From Bolinopsis microptera (Eukaryota > Ctenophora > Tentaculata > Lobata > Bolinopsidae), in NCBI RefSeq assembly GCF_026151205.1, contig NC_087074.1, forward strand, positions 12,691,182 through 12,755,181: a stretch of 64,000 nt of DNA, read 5' to 3'. The notes beneath the pieces are model-generated. The model did not search any database. It worked only from the letters and a program-made list of their open reading frames with translations, and was not told the DNA's origin. This document shows, piece by piece, positions 52,401 to 62,766 of the stretch (the first letter of the stretch is position 1; every line of letters starts with the position of its first letter). Position numbers and translations under genes: made by a program.

Positions 52401-55028
52401 ATTTAAAATCAGTGAAGTTGTTTGTAAAAGCTGGCCGACAAGGATGGAAGAACGGTAGTTTTGTCAATAGTAAGCTTGATGTTGAGCCTGAGGAGAGCAC
52501 ACAGCTTCGACGTTTTTAAATTATTGCAGCTAAAATGGAATTGCGGTAATTGGGAACTTCGGCAGAATCCAAGAAGCCCGACACAGATCCGTGGAATTCC
52601 ACCGAAACATACAATATGATGGAAATTCATCGACATATTTTACGAAGCAATTCCATCGCCAGATTGTACGATGGTGGGTAATTATCCAGTTCCAGTGCGA
52701 GAATTTCAGTCTCAACAATCAAGTTATTCACCTTTTGTTCCGGAAGCTGTATCTTGTCCGCTGACGTACTGTTCTCATTGTCCTCCAGTGACTGAAAGTT
52801 ACGATCAGTTAAAACTATTAAAGTAGAATAAATGTACTTTCTCTATTCGTAACTCTTTACTCTATCCATTTCAGAATCAGAAAGATCGAAACATTTGAAA
52901 TCCAATGAGGTAGATAAGAGTTAGAAAATTTTCGACGAATCACTATTAGATGAAATTGCGCCAAAATTGTACGATCATGCAAAATTCAATTCAGCTTTAA
53001 CCTTTAGGTAAAAACCTTCCGGATTCTTTGACTGCCGAAATTGTACGAACATTATTTCGGAATGGTGATGTTCATTCACGACCACAGGACTACCTTAATT
53101 TACACTGTCAATATTATAATAAGTTAAATGGCAATTATCTATTAGTTGTGACCGCTGCAGTATCTAATTATCATATATTGGTAATAGTAATGCCCAATGT
53201 TATTTAATGATATTTATGCTATTTTAAAGTCAAGGACCTGGACACAACGACGAAAATATTTATAAGTAATAACAGAATGAAGTATGTATTATTCAATACA
53301 GACTATTTTAGATTTCGTTTGGGTTAAAATCTAGCAGCGTCCAGGGAATATAATTCGATCTTGACTGTGAGTATTAAATTACTGAGTATTACTGTTAGAC
53401 ATGCAGCAGGTTATTGACTTATGAAATCCAAGCGGTCAACAAAATACATAATATTGAGCTCGATCTCAGTTGTAAGTTTATTGACAACTTAATTAACTTA
53501 ATTAACTTAATTATTGAATTTATCATCTAAATCTGTAAACCTTTCGTTTGTAGTTGTTCGTCCTATGCCGTAAACACTTAATCACACAAAAGATTTGATA
53601 CATGGTAATTACAGAAGACTGGAAACCAAAGCGGACAATGTAATTGACTGAATAGTGAATAGGATATATTAACTAAAACGACATATGTTTACAAAATAAA
53701 GCTGTGCTTGTCGAAGTTCCTGAACTCTAGTTCTACAGAAACTGAACGGATGAGTAGTCACAAGTCTTTAAAAAAGAACAAAACGCCTCATTTGAAATTG
53801 TAGAGATCGTAAGATTAACAGTAATGTGTCACGTAAGTAAACAAGCATATGATAACGGATCAGAGCTCCCACCACAGACTCACAGACTCATGTTCAATTG
53901 AGGGAAGATTGCCAAGATAAACCGAAATAGCTGAAATCATTGACAAAAATACTCGGTGGTTGCTCATGATTAGTCATGTGCGACCACAGATTCAAATTAT
54001 TTATCAACATACACTTGATATGGTTATTTCTGATCATTTGTTAGTGGTATTCATTAAATAGAGCCATTAATATCAGTGCAATTTCTTTTTAAAACTGGAT
54101 GCAAGATGGCTCTAAACCAACAAATTCAGAGAACGCGAGATTATGAACAACCATCGAGTATTATTTTGTGTTTATCAACTGACGCTTGTGGTCTGTTTAT
54201 TTTGTATCGTCTATCATTTAGGACGTTAAAAGTGGCCGGTGTGATAATATGTGAACGATCTTAAAACTAGGCCTATAAAAAGTATGAAAACTGACCGGAT
54301 ATGCGACTAACTCTCAAATTGTAAATGCTGATAATAACATTTATATACACCTAACCTACACCTGTTATAGTACACACAATAAAACTCAGCTCTATTTCTT
54401 ATACCTCGTGCTTTACAGAATGATGATTGTTACAAATAGGAGTTCTTGTAACATGAACAGCTTGTGACAAGGACTGGTCGCATTCCTGCTTTTGTCCCAG
54501 TCGTGGTGCGGGCTGATCAGGCTTCTGTCCAGGTTTGGGGGTTGCAGAGAAGGTGTTCCACTTGGCTCGAAGGGAACTGATAAACCGGGATGTCGTGTAG
54601 TTGTCAAACAGGTAGACTGGAAGGGACTTACAATTATATATTGTGAACAGAATAATTTCAATACTGATTTAAATACAAAACTCGAAACGCCATGATAAAA
54701 GTTCAGACTGGATAAAAATGGGAACAGAAAAAGAGCACAACACGGCTAAAGACGTACAAGTCACAAAAGGGTTATTGCTCCCAGAGCTGCAATAAAAGCA
54801 TCTTTTCTTCACCCCTTTCTTCACCAAACTGGCTGGTTTGTACTCCAACTTGAGGATAGATATTTGTTTAGCAGACTTGGGCCGATACAAGGAGACAGGC
54901 CTGACTGGGAGACGGGACACTGCGGAGGATGAGGCGGGTCGCTCGGGGAGAACTGATCGGTGGTTTGGGAACAGGCGATCAGCGTGACTGTGGGCTGTTG
55001 CTGGTCGCTGGGTCAGTCCGGTTGCCAT
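49471..55028 (-). CDS. Five-exon gene, 403-residue protein of unknown function
   Basis: Exons on the minus strand: 55028-54758, 54616-54405, 52024-51960, 50322-50233 and 50044-49471. All introns have GT-AG ends and all phases join (1212 nt including the stop). The N-terminus is basic and proline-rich (ATGLTQRPATAHSHADRLF, RPVSLYRPKSAKQISI), then a cysteine pair (KKRCFYCSSGS) and an ordered-looking FYLFDNYTTSRFISSLRAKW. The middle is disordered. Exon 3 gives RWQQKMLNKLEKMENT. The C-terminus has a short helix (GRILELEKLERDSILIERTS) and a lysine-rich end. I recognise no catalytic domain; a cytoskeletal or ciliary scaffold is a guess from composition. An alternative frame through exon 2 exists but needs weaker splice sites. 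The model rests on splice signals and phase only. Confidence 0.62.
50690..51705 (-). mobile_element. LINE 3' fragment (CR1-like) with ATTTC tail
   Basis: Lies in intron 3 of the five-exon gene, same strand. It encodes the region after the reverse transcriptase core: LGVKFDETLNMERQINNVKR, then VISKLDYCNSLYMNLPKTRL and a WNSLPLMLRCITDTNCFKRM end, ORF 51647-50892 with no break in it. A 3' region ends in four ATTTC units (50694-50715). The 5' part is missing, as usual for truncated LINE copies. The microsatellite tail matches that at 23490, so the two may belong to related families. Confidence 0.8.
52025..54404. other. Intron 2 of the five-exon gene
   Basis: Long AT-rich intron. Short open stretches near 52540-52700 and 52950-53010 (for example EIAPKLYDHAKFNSALTF) may be a decayed coding relic, but I cannot name it. 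Confidence 0.4.
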
Positions 55029-56670
55029 GGTGATTTTTACAGGAAGCTAGCGGTAAACAAAAATCGTGAAAGTTGAGGTATAGGTGGCAAATTAGTTGAT
55101 TGAAAAGTCTTTTTATAGTTATACACCGAATCAGATTCAGTGAAAATTCAAGGGTGAAAGTAAGAATTAGTAAGCGAGGAAAACAATAATGTGAATGATA
55201 ACATGATCATGACGATCGTGTCACTGCGAGTAAGCTGCGTTAAAACACTCAAAAGTGAGAGTAAGTGTTCAATCTCTCAGCACTCTCAGCAGAACAAATT
55301 AATCAAACTCCGCGTCTTAACTGCCTAGTCCAGCTTCAATAACATTAATTAGTTGCAAGCAATTTTTAGAAACAGCTGTTTAAGCACAAGCAACCTTTGG
55401 AGTTCTGCCTTTAGTAAATATATCACGGTTTTTGACATACTTTAATGGCCCCTATTCTACCGCACCTAATTGTGCTGGCCCTTGCCCCTTATCATAGACG
55501 CAAGTAAATTCGAAAATTTAGAAAACTGTATACATCTTTATGATGTTAATATAGATTTATATTTTACAATTGGAAGTAAATTATACAAATTTTATAATTT
55601 TAATGTGGATTTTTCTTGATTTCTATCAAGCAATTGGATAAAAGGTCTTAAACCAAAGTTAACTCAAGAAGTATTAAGAACGATCCACAAATATCCGAAA
55701 TGATCCTCATGCAATATGCACTTCTGTAATTTTAAGATGCCTGAATAACTTAGATGATAAGCCAATTGATTCTAAAATCATTTTAGCAAGAATTTTACAG
55801 CTGAACCTAAAATCCGGTATCTATACTGCCGACCGTACCCTAATGGTTGCCCCCAACTCTAAGCGACCCAGCGACCGTACTGGGTCCTGCAGAATAAGAG
55901 CGCACAAGGCAACAATGGTACTCTAATTAATCACATCTCTGTGAATAGCTCCATCACAGGTCTTCAATCACAAGTCATCAAGCATACTACAAATAGTCAA
56001 CAAATAATACATTGTTCAGAAGATGCGTTTAATACCTACCAAGAGAGACGCTTTAGTACTAATAATCAATAACATATTCGTAATGAACAATAAAAATCAT
56101 GCTATATTTAAAGAAACAGGCTCTACAGATGGTGGTCGCCAGAATTTCAACAATCGCCTTTGATCGAGCCCACCCAAACAAACCACGAAAAAGTCACAAA
56201 ACAGAGTTAAACCACGTCGTGGTGTCAAAGAGCGAGATCTGCGGAGACCTGGCCGGAATATTTCGAATCTGGTTGTCCCGGCCCTTGTCAATAGTGATGT
56301 AGTTCACCGTGTCTCTGCCAAGCCACAACCGGACAACATCACCGCCACTTCTCACCACAATCTACTCAAAATATTATCAAAATATTATGGGAACCACGGC
56401 ACAGAGTACCACGACAAACCACGCAATATTAAATATTCACTTAGTTGCAATCGTTTAAACGGAGCCCCCCGATACATGTACTGCAGAGAATAGCAAGTAG
56501 CACTTGTCAGTTTTAAAATAGTGGATGTTTCAAAAACAAATATTGCATATTACACCACGGTGCCGGAAAAGGCGTAACTGTCTTTTTTTGCTGAAATCAT
56601 TGTCAGACGGGTCACGTACAGTCATGTTATATTCTAATAACATAAACCCGCCACGCAAAGGGTTTATATA
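55029..56670. other. Upstream flank, unassigned
   Basis: Presumed promoter of the five-exon gene followed by AT-rich sequence. Near 55500-55720 a broken reading frame (KFENLENCIHLYDVNIDLYF) could be a relic of an element ORF; not identified. Confidence 0.35.
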
Positions 56671-56786
56671 ACAGATCATCCCGCGCTAGCGGGATGATCT
56701 GATAAACACATACGAGTGCGCGCAGCGCACGAGTTTTGTGTTAATATGTAATCCCGAAGCGCCAGCTGAGGGATTACATTTATTTA
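56671..56786. repeat. Three consecutive hairpins
   Basis: GATCATCCCGC-GCTA-GCGGGATGATC, then GTGCGC-GCA-GCGCAC, then ATGTAATCCC paired with GGGATTACAT across 14 bases. The stems are perfect. Confidence 0.88.
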
Positions 56787-57328
56787 GCCCTGAGCGTGAA
56801 GTGTTTATGGATTATAATTATCTCCGGCGATTTCGACAAGGGATTTATACAAGGGATTGACTCTAACTGTACTGTCCGGAACACGATTGGAAAGCAGTTC
56901 ATCAATCTGAATGTCAAACCGATCTGTCATAGTGGAGCAATAGCTTGAACGTTAGCAGGAACAAGAGCTGGAAGGAGAGCGTTGGAGAAATTCCAAGAAT
57001 TAGCTGCTTTGGCAACGTTCCCAGGAATTTGCGTGTAAAAGAAGTGGACGGTTACGATGTTTCATATCACGTGGTGCGCTTTCGTGTCACGTGGTATAGA
57101 CTCGGCGTATGCTATTGGTGGCACGTGGTACGCACGTGACGCGCCCACGTGATCGCGCGTCTAACTGTTCTACTATTATCGAGTTCTAATCAGCAGTATC
57201 ATTGATTATTGTAAGTCGGAGAATTGCATGATAAACATCAGTTACGACTAAAAAGCGGGCCGGGTTTATACAAATTTCCGGGGCGGGATGATATCACCTT
57301 GAGATGTTTATCTAACAGCGGGCCGGGC
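56787..57328. other. Intergenic DNA
   Basis: CACGTG occurs repeatedly near 57068-57150. A GGGCCGGG-containing stretch lies near 57255-57328. No gene supported. Confidence 0.4.
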
Positions 57329-57336
57329 TGAGTGAT

Positions 57337-58628
57337 CTAAGATGAGAAGTATGTATCATACGTACTTTTCAAAGTATCGCACAAGTACGTACTTTTAAAA
57401 TACTGCGGAAAAGTACGCAGATACAATAATGTAGTGCACGTGTCAAACTTTCGCGCGGTTTTTAAAATTTCGCGCGATTTCAGAGTCTTATAAGTTGTAG
57501 ATCATCAAAGAAGAGTTTTAGCGAGAGTTTTACAGCTAGACTGATGAAGTTTGACAGCGGTATCGCCCTGAGAGAACTCGAGCATTACAGGCTAAATATG
57601 GACAGCGAGGGGCTCAATTTATACACCGAAGTGGATTCGTTGCAGAATCTACCAAATCCTATGTTGTATTGGAGATACTATAGCCCACAGAGTTATGAGG
57701 TTCTCCATTTGATCGCTAGAAAAGTTTTTAGTGTTCTGACTTCTTCCTCAGTCTGTGAACAAAATTTTAGAGACATGGAGTATATCTACTGCAGTAGAAG
57801 ACTACGCACTAAGCCTGAGAGATTCAACAAATTGATCTACATCTACTCTAATGCAAAACTGAAACGTTAAAGGCAAGACTATTATCGGCTCGAGAATTGA
57901 GCATAAATAGTCGACTTCTATCCAGAAATGGGGGTCAAACACTAAATCTTTAGCGCACTCAAACAAATTCTTGTATGCATTACTTTTATTGCTAACAGAC
58001 TCAGTAAGGGTTGGATCAATATAAGTCTAAATCAAAGTATCCTTGGAACCCTTCAGTCTCTCCAACATAATAAACTGGGTGGCAAACCGAGTTTCCCCTG
58101 AAGGCCTGGCAATGGAAACGCTAGTACTTTGCCGGATAATTGGGCTATGTCCGGCATTTTAATTTCATAATAGCAATTAACGTTCATTATGTTCCGAACG
58201 TTAAAATCTTTTAGCGAACGCGTTCACAAACTATTTTTAGTGAACGTTCCGTACGCGGTACGTTCACTACAACTAAGGTTAAAGCTGAAAATAAATTTGA
58301 TCTGTTGAAATGATGATGCTAGAAAGTTCATTGTTTTTTGTTTTGATGAAATGATGAAGCTTATTAAACTTTCTTTGTTATCTGCGATTGAGTGTTTCTA
58401 TTATCTCCATGAATATGGCTTTCAAAACCATCATGACAATGAAATTTCAATCGTGGAAGTCGGGAGTTTCCAATAAATAAAACGTCGGATCTAAAAAAAG
58501 TTACATCGCGCCTGTGAAAATAAGTTTGAAAATTTTTTGAATCGTACACTGAGGTATCATACGTACTTTTCAAAAGAAAGTACAAGTACGTACTTTTCGC
58601 CCGGTATCATACATACTTCTCATCTTAG
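57337..58628 (+). mobile_element. hAT element with 8-bp target duplication
   Basis: 1292 bp with inverted ends CTAAGATGAGAAGTATGTAT and its complement, flanked by perfect 8-bp copies of TGAGTGAT (57329-57336 and 58629-58636). Palindromic subterminal motifs AAGTACGTACTT recur near both ends and are likely transposase-binding sites. It contains a relic of hAT transposase. The size is too small for an autonomous hAT, so it is an internally deleted copy. Confidence 0.9.
57544..57870 (+). CDS. hAT transposase C-terminal dimerisation region (remnant)
   Basis: 108 residues from an in-frame ATG. NPMLYWRYYSPQSYEVLHLI, then ARKVFSVLTSSSVCEQNFRD and SRRLRTKPERFNKLIYIYSN follow the hAT C-terminal dimerisation pattern (D/NPxxYW, xxxLTSSxxxEQxF, RRxRL). 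The catalytic region is absent, so the product could at most bind partner transposase. It sits inside the inverted repeats in the expected orientation. Confidence 0.82.
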   Translation: MKFDSGIALRELEHYRLNMDSEGLNLYTEVDSLQNLPNPMLYWRYYSPQSYEVLHLIARKVFSVLTSSSVCEQNFRDMEYIYCSRRLRTKPERFNKLIYIYSNAKLKR

Positions 58629-58636
58629 TGAGTGAT

Positions 58637-58967
58637 AATATGATCCCGCGTCGAAATCCCGGAGATATTTATAATCATAGAAAACTTGTCAGTTTGTACA
58701 TCTTTAAAAAAAGTTTCGATATCAAAAGTTGGAAATGCGGTAAATGTTCAAATCTTAAACGATATATGAATAAAATTTTCAAATGTGATGGACATTGCAC
58801 GGTAGCCCGCTTAGGCAAACTATAAAACTAACAAAATTAAGTAGGATAGCAAGTAGCCTGTACATTTTAACAACCTGAATTTTGACGCGCAAATGATATA
58901 ACAGTTTGAATTTGGATAAAGCATGCTAAGTGTATCATGACGATCTAAAACATCACCACATTTACAG
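58637..58967. other. Between hAT element and candidate exon
   Basis: A weak plus-strand ORF (58628-58825; SWKCGKCSNLKRYMN) overlaps the element end and is not clearly coding. Confidence 0.3.
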
Positions 58968-59160
58968 AACTTACCCGGGCGTAGAGCCTAGTCCCACAAA
59001 TCTTGCACTTCCACAGCAGCACACCCCGGACAACTCCCAGGTGGACAAACTTGACGACGGAGAAGCCGCAGAGACAAGATGCGAAACATTCCGTCATCAT
59101 CGTTGGACAAGAACATCAGAGTTTGAGTTAGAGCGAATGAAGCGAGCAGGAATCATTTAA
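58968..59160 (+). CDS. Candidate terminal exon, unidentified plus-strand gene
   Basis: After an acceptor-like TTTACAG the frame encodes TYPGVEPSPTNLALPQQHTP, an acidic stretch (DKLDDGEAAETRCETF) and a basic helical end (TSEFELERMKRAGII) before a stop. Codon use looks genuine. Upstream exons should lie to the left, perhaps beyond the hAT element; I could not assign them. Function unknown. Confidence 0.45.
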
Positions 59161-59504
59161 CATTTGCAATCTTAATGCACATCATAATTAGATTATTGAA
59201 GCTAAGTATTTGTGGCTCTTTGATGGCGGTTGGTTTGAAGCATTAAATGTAATGCAGCATGGAAAGTTAATTTTCATGCGGTGTAAATTTGTTAATGTTT
59301 GATCGAAGATTTAAGTGAGGAATGCCAAAATATCGCTGGTGGTTTTAATTAAAGAATTATACTATAACTGATTCACGATCAAACAATCATTGCTCAAGTT
59401 TAATGGCAAATCAAAGTTAGAGTGGTAAGCAAACTTAGCAGATTGTAAGCTACAACAAGTTTAGTGGTGTTACGGAAGTTAAGAAGTTAAGTCAAATTTA
59501 TACG

Positions 59505-59690
59505 TAAATTTCCAGAACGATAACCTGTGACCCTCCCTAACTTTCCAGGACGATAACTTGTGACCCTCCCTAAATTTCCAGGATGATAACCTGCGACCCT
59601 CCCTAAATTTCCAGGACGATAACTTGTGACCCTCCCTAAATTTCCAGGACGATAACTTGTGACCGACCCTCCCTAAATTTCCAGGACGAT
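59505..59690. repeat. 33-bp minisatellite, about 5 copies
   Basis: Units of the form TTTCCAGGACGATAACTTG plus TGACCCTCCCTAAA, with small differences between copies. Confidence 0.9.
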
Positions 59691-59780
59691 CTTCAAAAAT
59701 ATGGTTTGTAGCGATATCTGGTATAAACGTATTACAGTACGTACTCGATAATCGATATGGGTCCTTTAGTCAGGGTCCTG

Positions 59781-59822
59781 GTAGCTGTAGCTGTAGCTGT
59801 AGCTGTAGCTGTAGCTGTAGCA
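59781..59822. repeat. GTAGCT hexamer repeat
   Basis: Seven uninterrupted units. Confidence 0.95.
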
Positions 59823-61142
59823 CAACAACAACACAATACCTCAGTAGGCTACAGTGCAGACACGACACTGCTCAAGTTTGAGTTTCAAGCTGCGTGAATA
59901 GCCATTAATTTACAGGCAGAGTCTGGGGATCTTCAGGGTCGGGACGTTACCTCCCTCGAGATAGGCTGAATCTTATCTCCCCAATAAAAAACACTGAAAA
60001 ACATTAACGTAGTGGCTGTGACCTCGCTCACTTCTTACGTTTAAGTGCTGTGAAAGGGGGAGGATTGTAACTTTACCTTGGTTGATAAGAAACCAAAGTT
60101 AAGCAGGAAGCCACACTTCAGAAACTGTACATCAGAATATGTGACTCTAGAAACGAGTGTCATAACTGCAAGAGTGGCGTTTAAAAAAATTAGAAATGTA
60201 GCTTTTTGTAGAGGATTACAAACTTAGCTTTCGCAGGAAAAGGATAGAAATCTATGTTATCAGGCCGACAAGACATTTTCTCAACAACTTGATATTTTGG
60301 TGATGATCATTAGACCTCGGTATTCCAGAGTCTAAGGAAAGGGGACGTTTCTACCCTCGCTAACACGAACGAACCATATCAACGGAAAAACGGATATCAA
60401 ATACCATATTGGGAAATTTCAGATAAGCTCTCTAATAATGCAAAGGGTAGATTATACTAAATACATTCGTCACCGATATAGGGTCATTGTAAATTGTAAT
60501 AAATACCCAAACGAGGATGTTGCCATGACAACCAAATATATCATCCATTATCGCTAATATATATTGATTTTGTTCTCCCTACCCTCTATCTCTCTCTCCC
60601 TCTCTCTACTAGACAAATAAAAAAGTGCAATAAGGACAACAACATAACACCTTTAAAACGCAGCTTATAAACTTCACGAGGCACCCATAAGCTGTAATTT
60701 TGAAAACACATCATCTGTATGCATTCATAATAGGATTGCAGCTGTGCTACTATAACGTTATATATAATAACGGTCGTTGTGTTCGACAGATTTCGTGTCA
60801 ATTTAAGTAAAGTATGTATGTTAAGTCTTTGAATGACAATAAATTACTCATATTTTAACCTTAGACCATCTGGGAAGAGCTTAAGTTAAGGCATAATATT
60901 TTGATGGCAGAATTTTCATACCAAATTATGGTGCTATTTATAAAGTTTTAGAAACTTGTGGTATATGCCATATGAGAGGCGACACCGAATTTATTTAAAG
61001 GACCATTTCTAATTACTGTCCATATTTTTGGAACAAAATCTGTGTTTCCGGTCGCGGTGGACAAATTTGTTATTTTGACGCAATGTGGTTTTCTTTAATC
61101 TTTTAAACATTGGAAATTTTAAAAAATAGAACACTATCTTAC
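59823..61142. other. Unassigned DNA
   Basis: A possible minus-strand donor (AACCAAG|GTAAAG, near 60095) hints at an exon of the minisatellite-intron gene, but I cannot fix its start. A CT-rich run lies at 60585-60608. Confidence 0.35.
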
Positions 61143-62062
61143 GTGATTCTCGAAGAGCTCCTCAAAGAGTATAGCACTTCGTGACATTTGCCGCTCCTCG
61201 TGCTGCTTCTGAGACATTATGTCATGGTTGAGAAAGTTAGCTTTCTTCAATACACGTTTGTGCGTCAGTAAATAAACAATCGTGTTTTTCAATATATCAG
61301 CGGTAACGATTGCGGCCGTTTATTGAGCTTGATACAATGGTCAGCAGTTTCCAATTTTAATATATAATAACTATTATGTCATAACTGTTATGTCATAGCG
61401 AAGAAGTATATTCGTTTCTAAATTTGATGAAATGGCATAACAATCTTAGCGATTACAATCTTACAATGTCAAATAAGAATTTGAAAAATAAATAATTAAT
61501 AGAATAATTAGGCCTAATAGCGGCTTGTTTTAGAGCAGCTAACTTAGTCCAGTTAAAGACTAAAGTAGCTACTCTCATCAACTAACCAGTTTATCCTGTA
61601 TGTATTCCGGGAGTGGCTTTATGTACAGATCTGTTAGCTCCTCTCTGATCCCTGCTGGTGTTTTCCTTCTCTGTACTTTCTCTAAACTGAGGGAGGGAGG
61701 GAGGTTACTTTCTCTAAACTGAGGGAGGGAGGGAGGTCAACTTCTCTAAACTGAGGGAGGGAGGGAGGTTACTTTATCTAAACTGAGGGAGGGAGGGAGG
61801 TTACTTTATCTAAACTGAGGGAGGGAGGGAGGTTACTTTCTCTAAACTGAGGGAGGGAGGGAGGTTACTTTCTCTAAACTGAGGGAGGGAGGGAGGTCAA
61901 CTTCTCTAAACTGAGGGAGGGAGGGAGGTTACTTTATCTAAACTGAGGGAGGGAGGGAGGTCAACTTCTCTAAACTGAGGGAGGGAGGGAGGTTACTTTC
62001 TCTAACCTGAGTGAGGGAGGGAGGGAGGTTACTTACTCGATCTTCTCTAGCAACTCTATCTA
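61143..62062 (-). CDS. Partial unidentified gene, three exons around a minisatellite intron
   Basis: Minus-strand exons at 62062-62037 (26 nt), 61679-61587 (93 nt) and 61208-61143 (66 nt) join in phase. They encode DRVAREDR, then KVQRRKTPAGIREELTDLYI plus KPLPEYIQDKL, then KQHEERQMSRSAILFEELFE plus NH. Donors are CGA|GTAAGT, CTG|GTTAGT and CAC|GTAAGA; acceptors are TTTAGAG, TCTCAG and ACCAG. The peptide is charged and helix-prone and the family is not recognised. Both ends of the gene are missing. The intron between the first two exons is almost entirely a 32-bp minisatellite. The 26-nt exon is the least certain part. Confidence 0.5.
61681..62033. repeat. 32-bp minisatellite filling an intron
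   Basis: About 11 units of CTAAACTGAGGGAGGGAGGG plus AGGTTACTTTCT (or AGGTCAACTTCT). Read on the minus strand, each unit holds a pyrimidine tract ending in CCCTCAG and a GTAACC or GTTGACC, so potential splice signals are repeated with the unit. Confidence 0.93.
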
Positions 62063-62766
62063 CTGGTTAAGTTTGAGCTGTATGTTCAAAATGGAGGTAT
62101 CCGACCCTCAAATGACTCTGTGGATACATATTGATTCTGTAGATTTCTTACACTCTTATATGGAGTTATGTAACATGTAATTAATGTAACATGTATTCTA
62201 TCTAAGTAAACTATAGGTACAAATATAATATTAATCATAAGCTAAAATGTACTAATCTTTGTATTCTAAATGGGGAAAAAGAAGAAACATTGTCAGTCAG
62301 TCGAGAAAATTGTCAGTCAGGCTATATGGCAGCTTTGTAGATGTTGTGACTATGCTAGTAGTGGTCCCAGGCTTGCGACTGGAATTGCGGTGTTAAATCG
62401 ATTTAATGGTACCAACGATCCACCTCCCACTTGTTGTTTGGTACTTAGCATTAATAGTGTTAGCTGTAGCCATTTATAGCAAGAATCTTAAAACTAAAGG
62501 GGATGACAAGGAAAAGAGGAAGGAAAAAGAATAACGGGACAAACAATTAATTAAAGTATTTATAGGAGCATTAGATATTGTAATTACAAGCTTCAATAAT
62601 AAATCACTGACTAAAACTTCTAATTAAAATGACACTTGGTACGCTCGCCCATTTTCACTGGTCAGTCTGAACTTCGGTTTAGCACGTTGTACACTTATTC
62701 ACCTAAGTTTCAGAATTTGTTCAGTTTAGCAGAGTTAGTACCCGTGTTTCAATAAATCAAAAGATA
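62063..62766. other. Unassigned DNA
   Basis: No supported gene. It would include the 3' untranslated region of the Penelope-like element on the minus strand. Confidence 0.4.

Noticed and set aside
54413-54661. Minus-strand ORF as a frame for exon 2 of the five-exon gene
   Set aside because: It can be joined in phase with weaker donors, but the alternative frame uses stronger splice sites (GTACGT and GTATAA) and gives a more protein-like sequence.
62270-62479. Plus-strand ORF beginning MGKKKKHCQS
   Set aside because: No domain, no splice partner and ordinary composition after the first residues.
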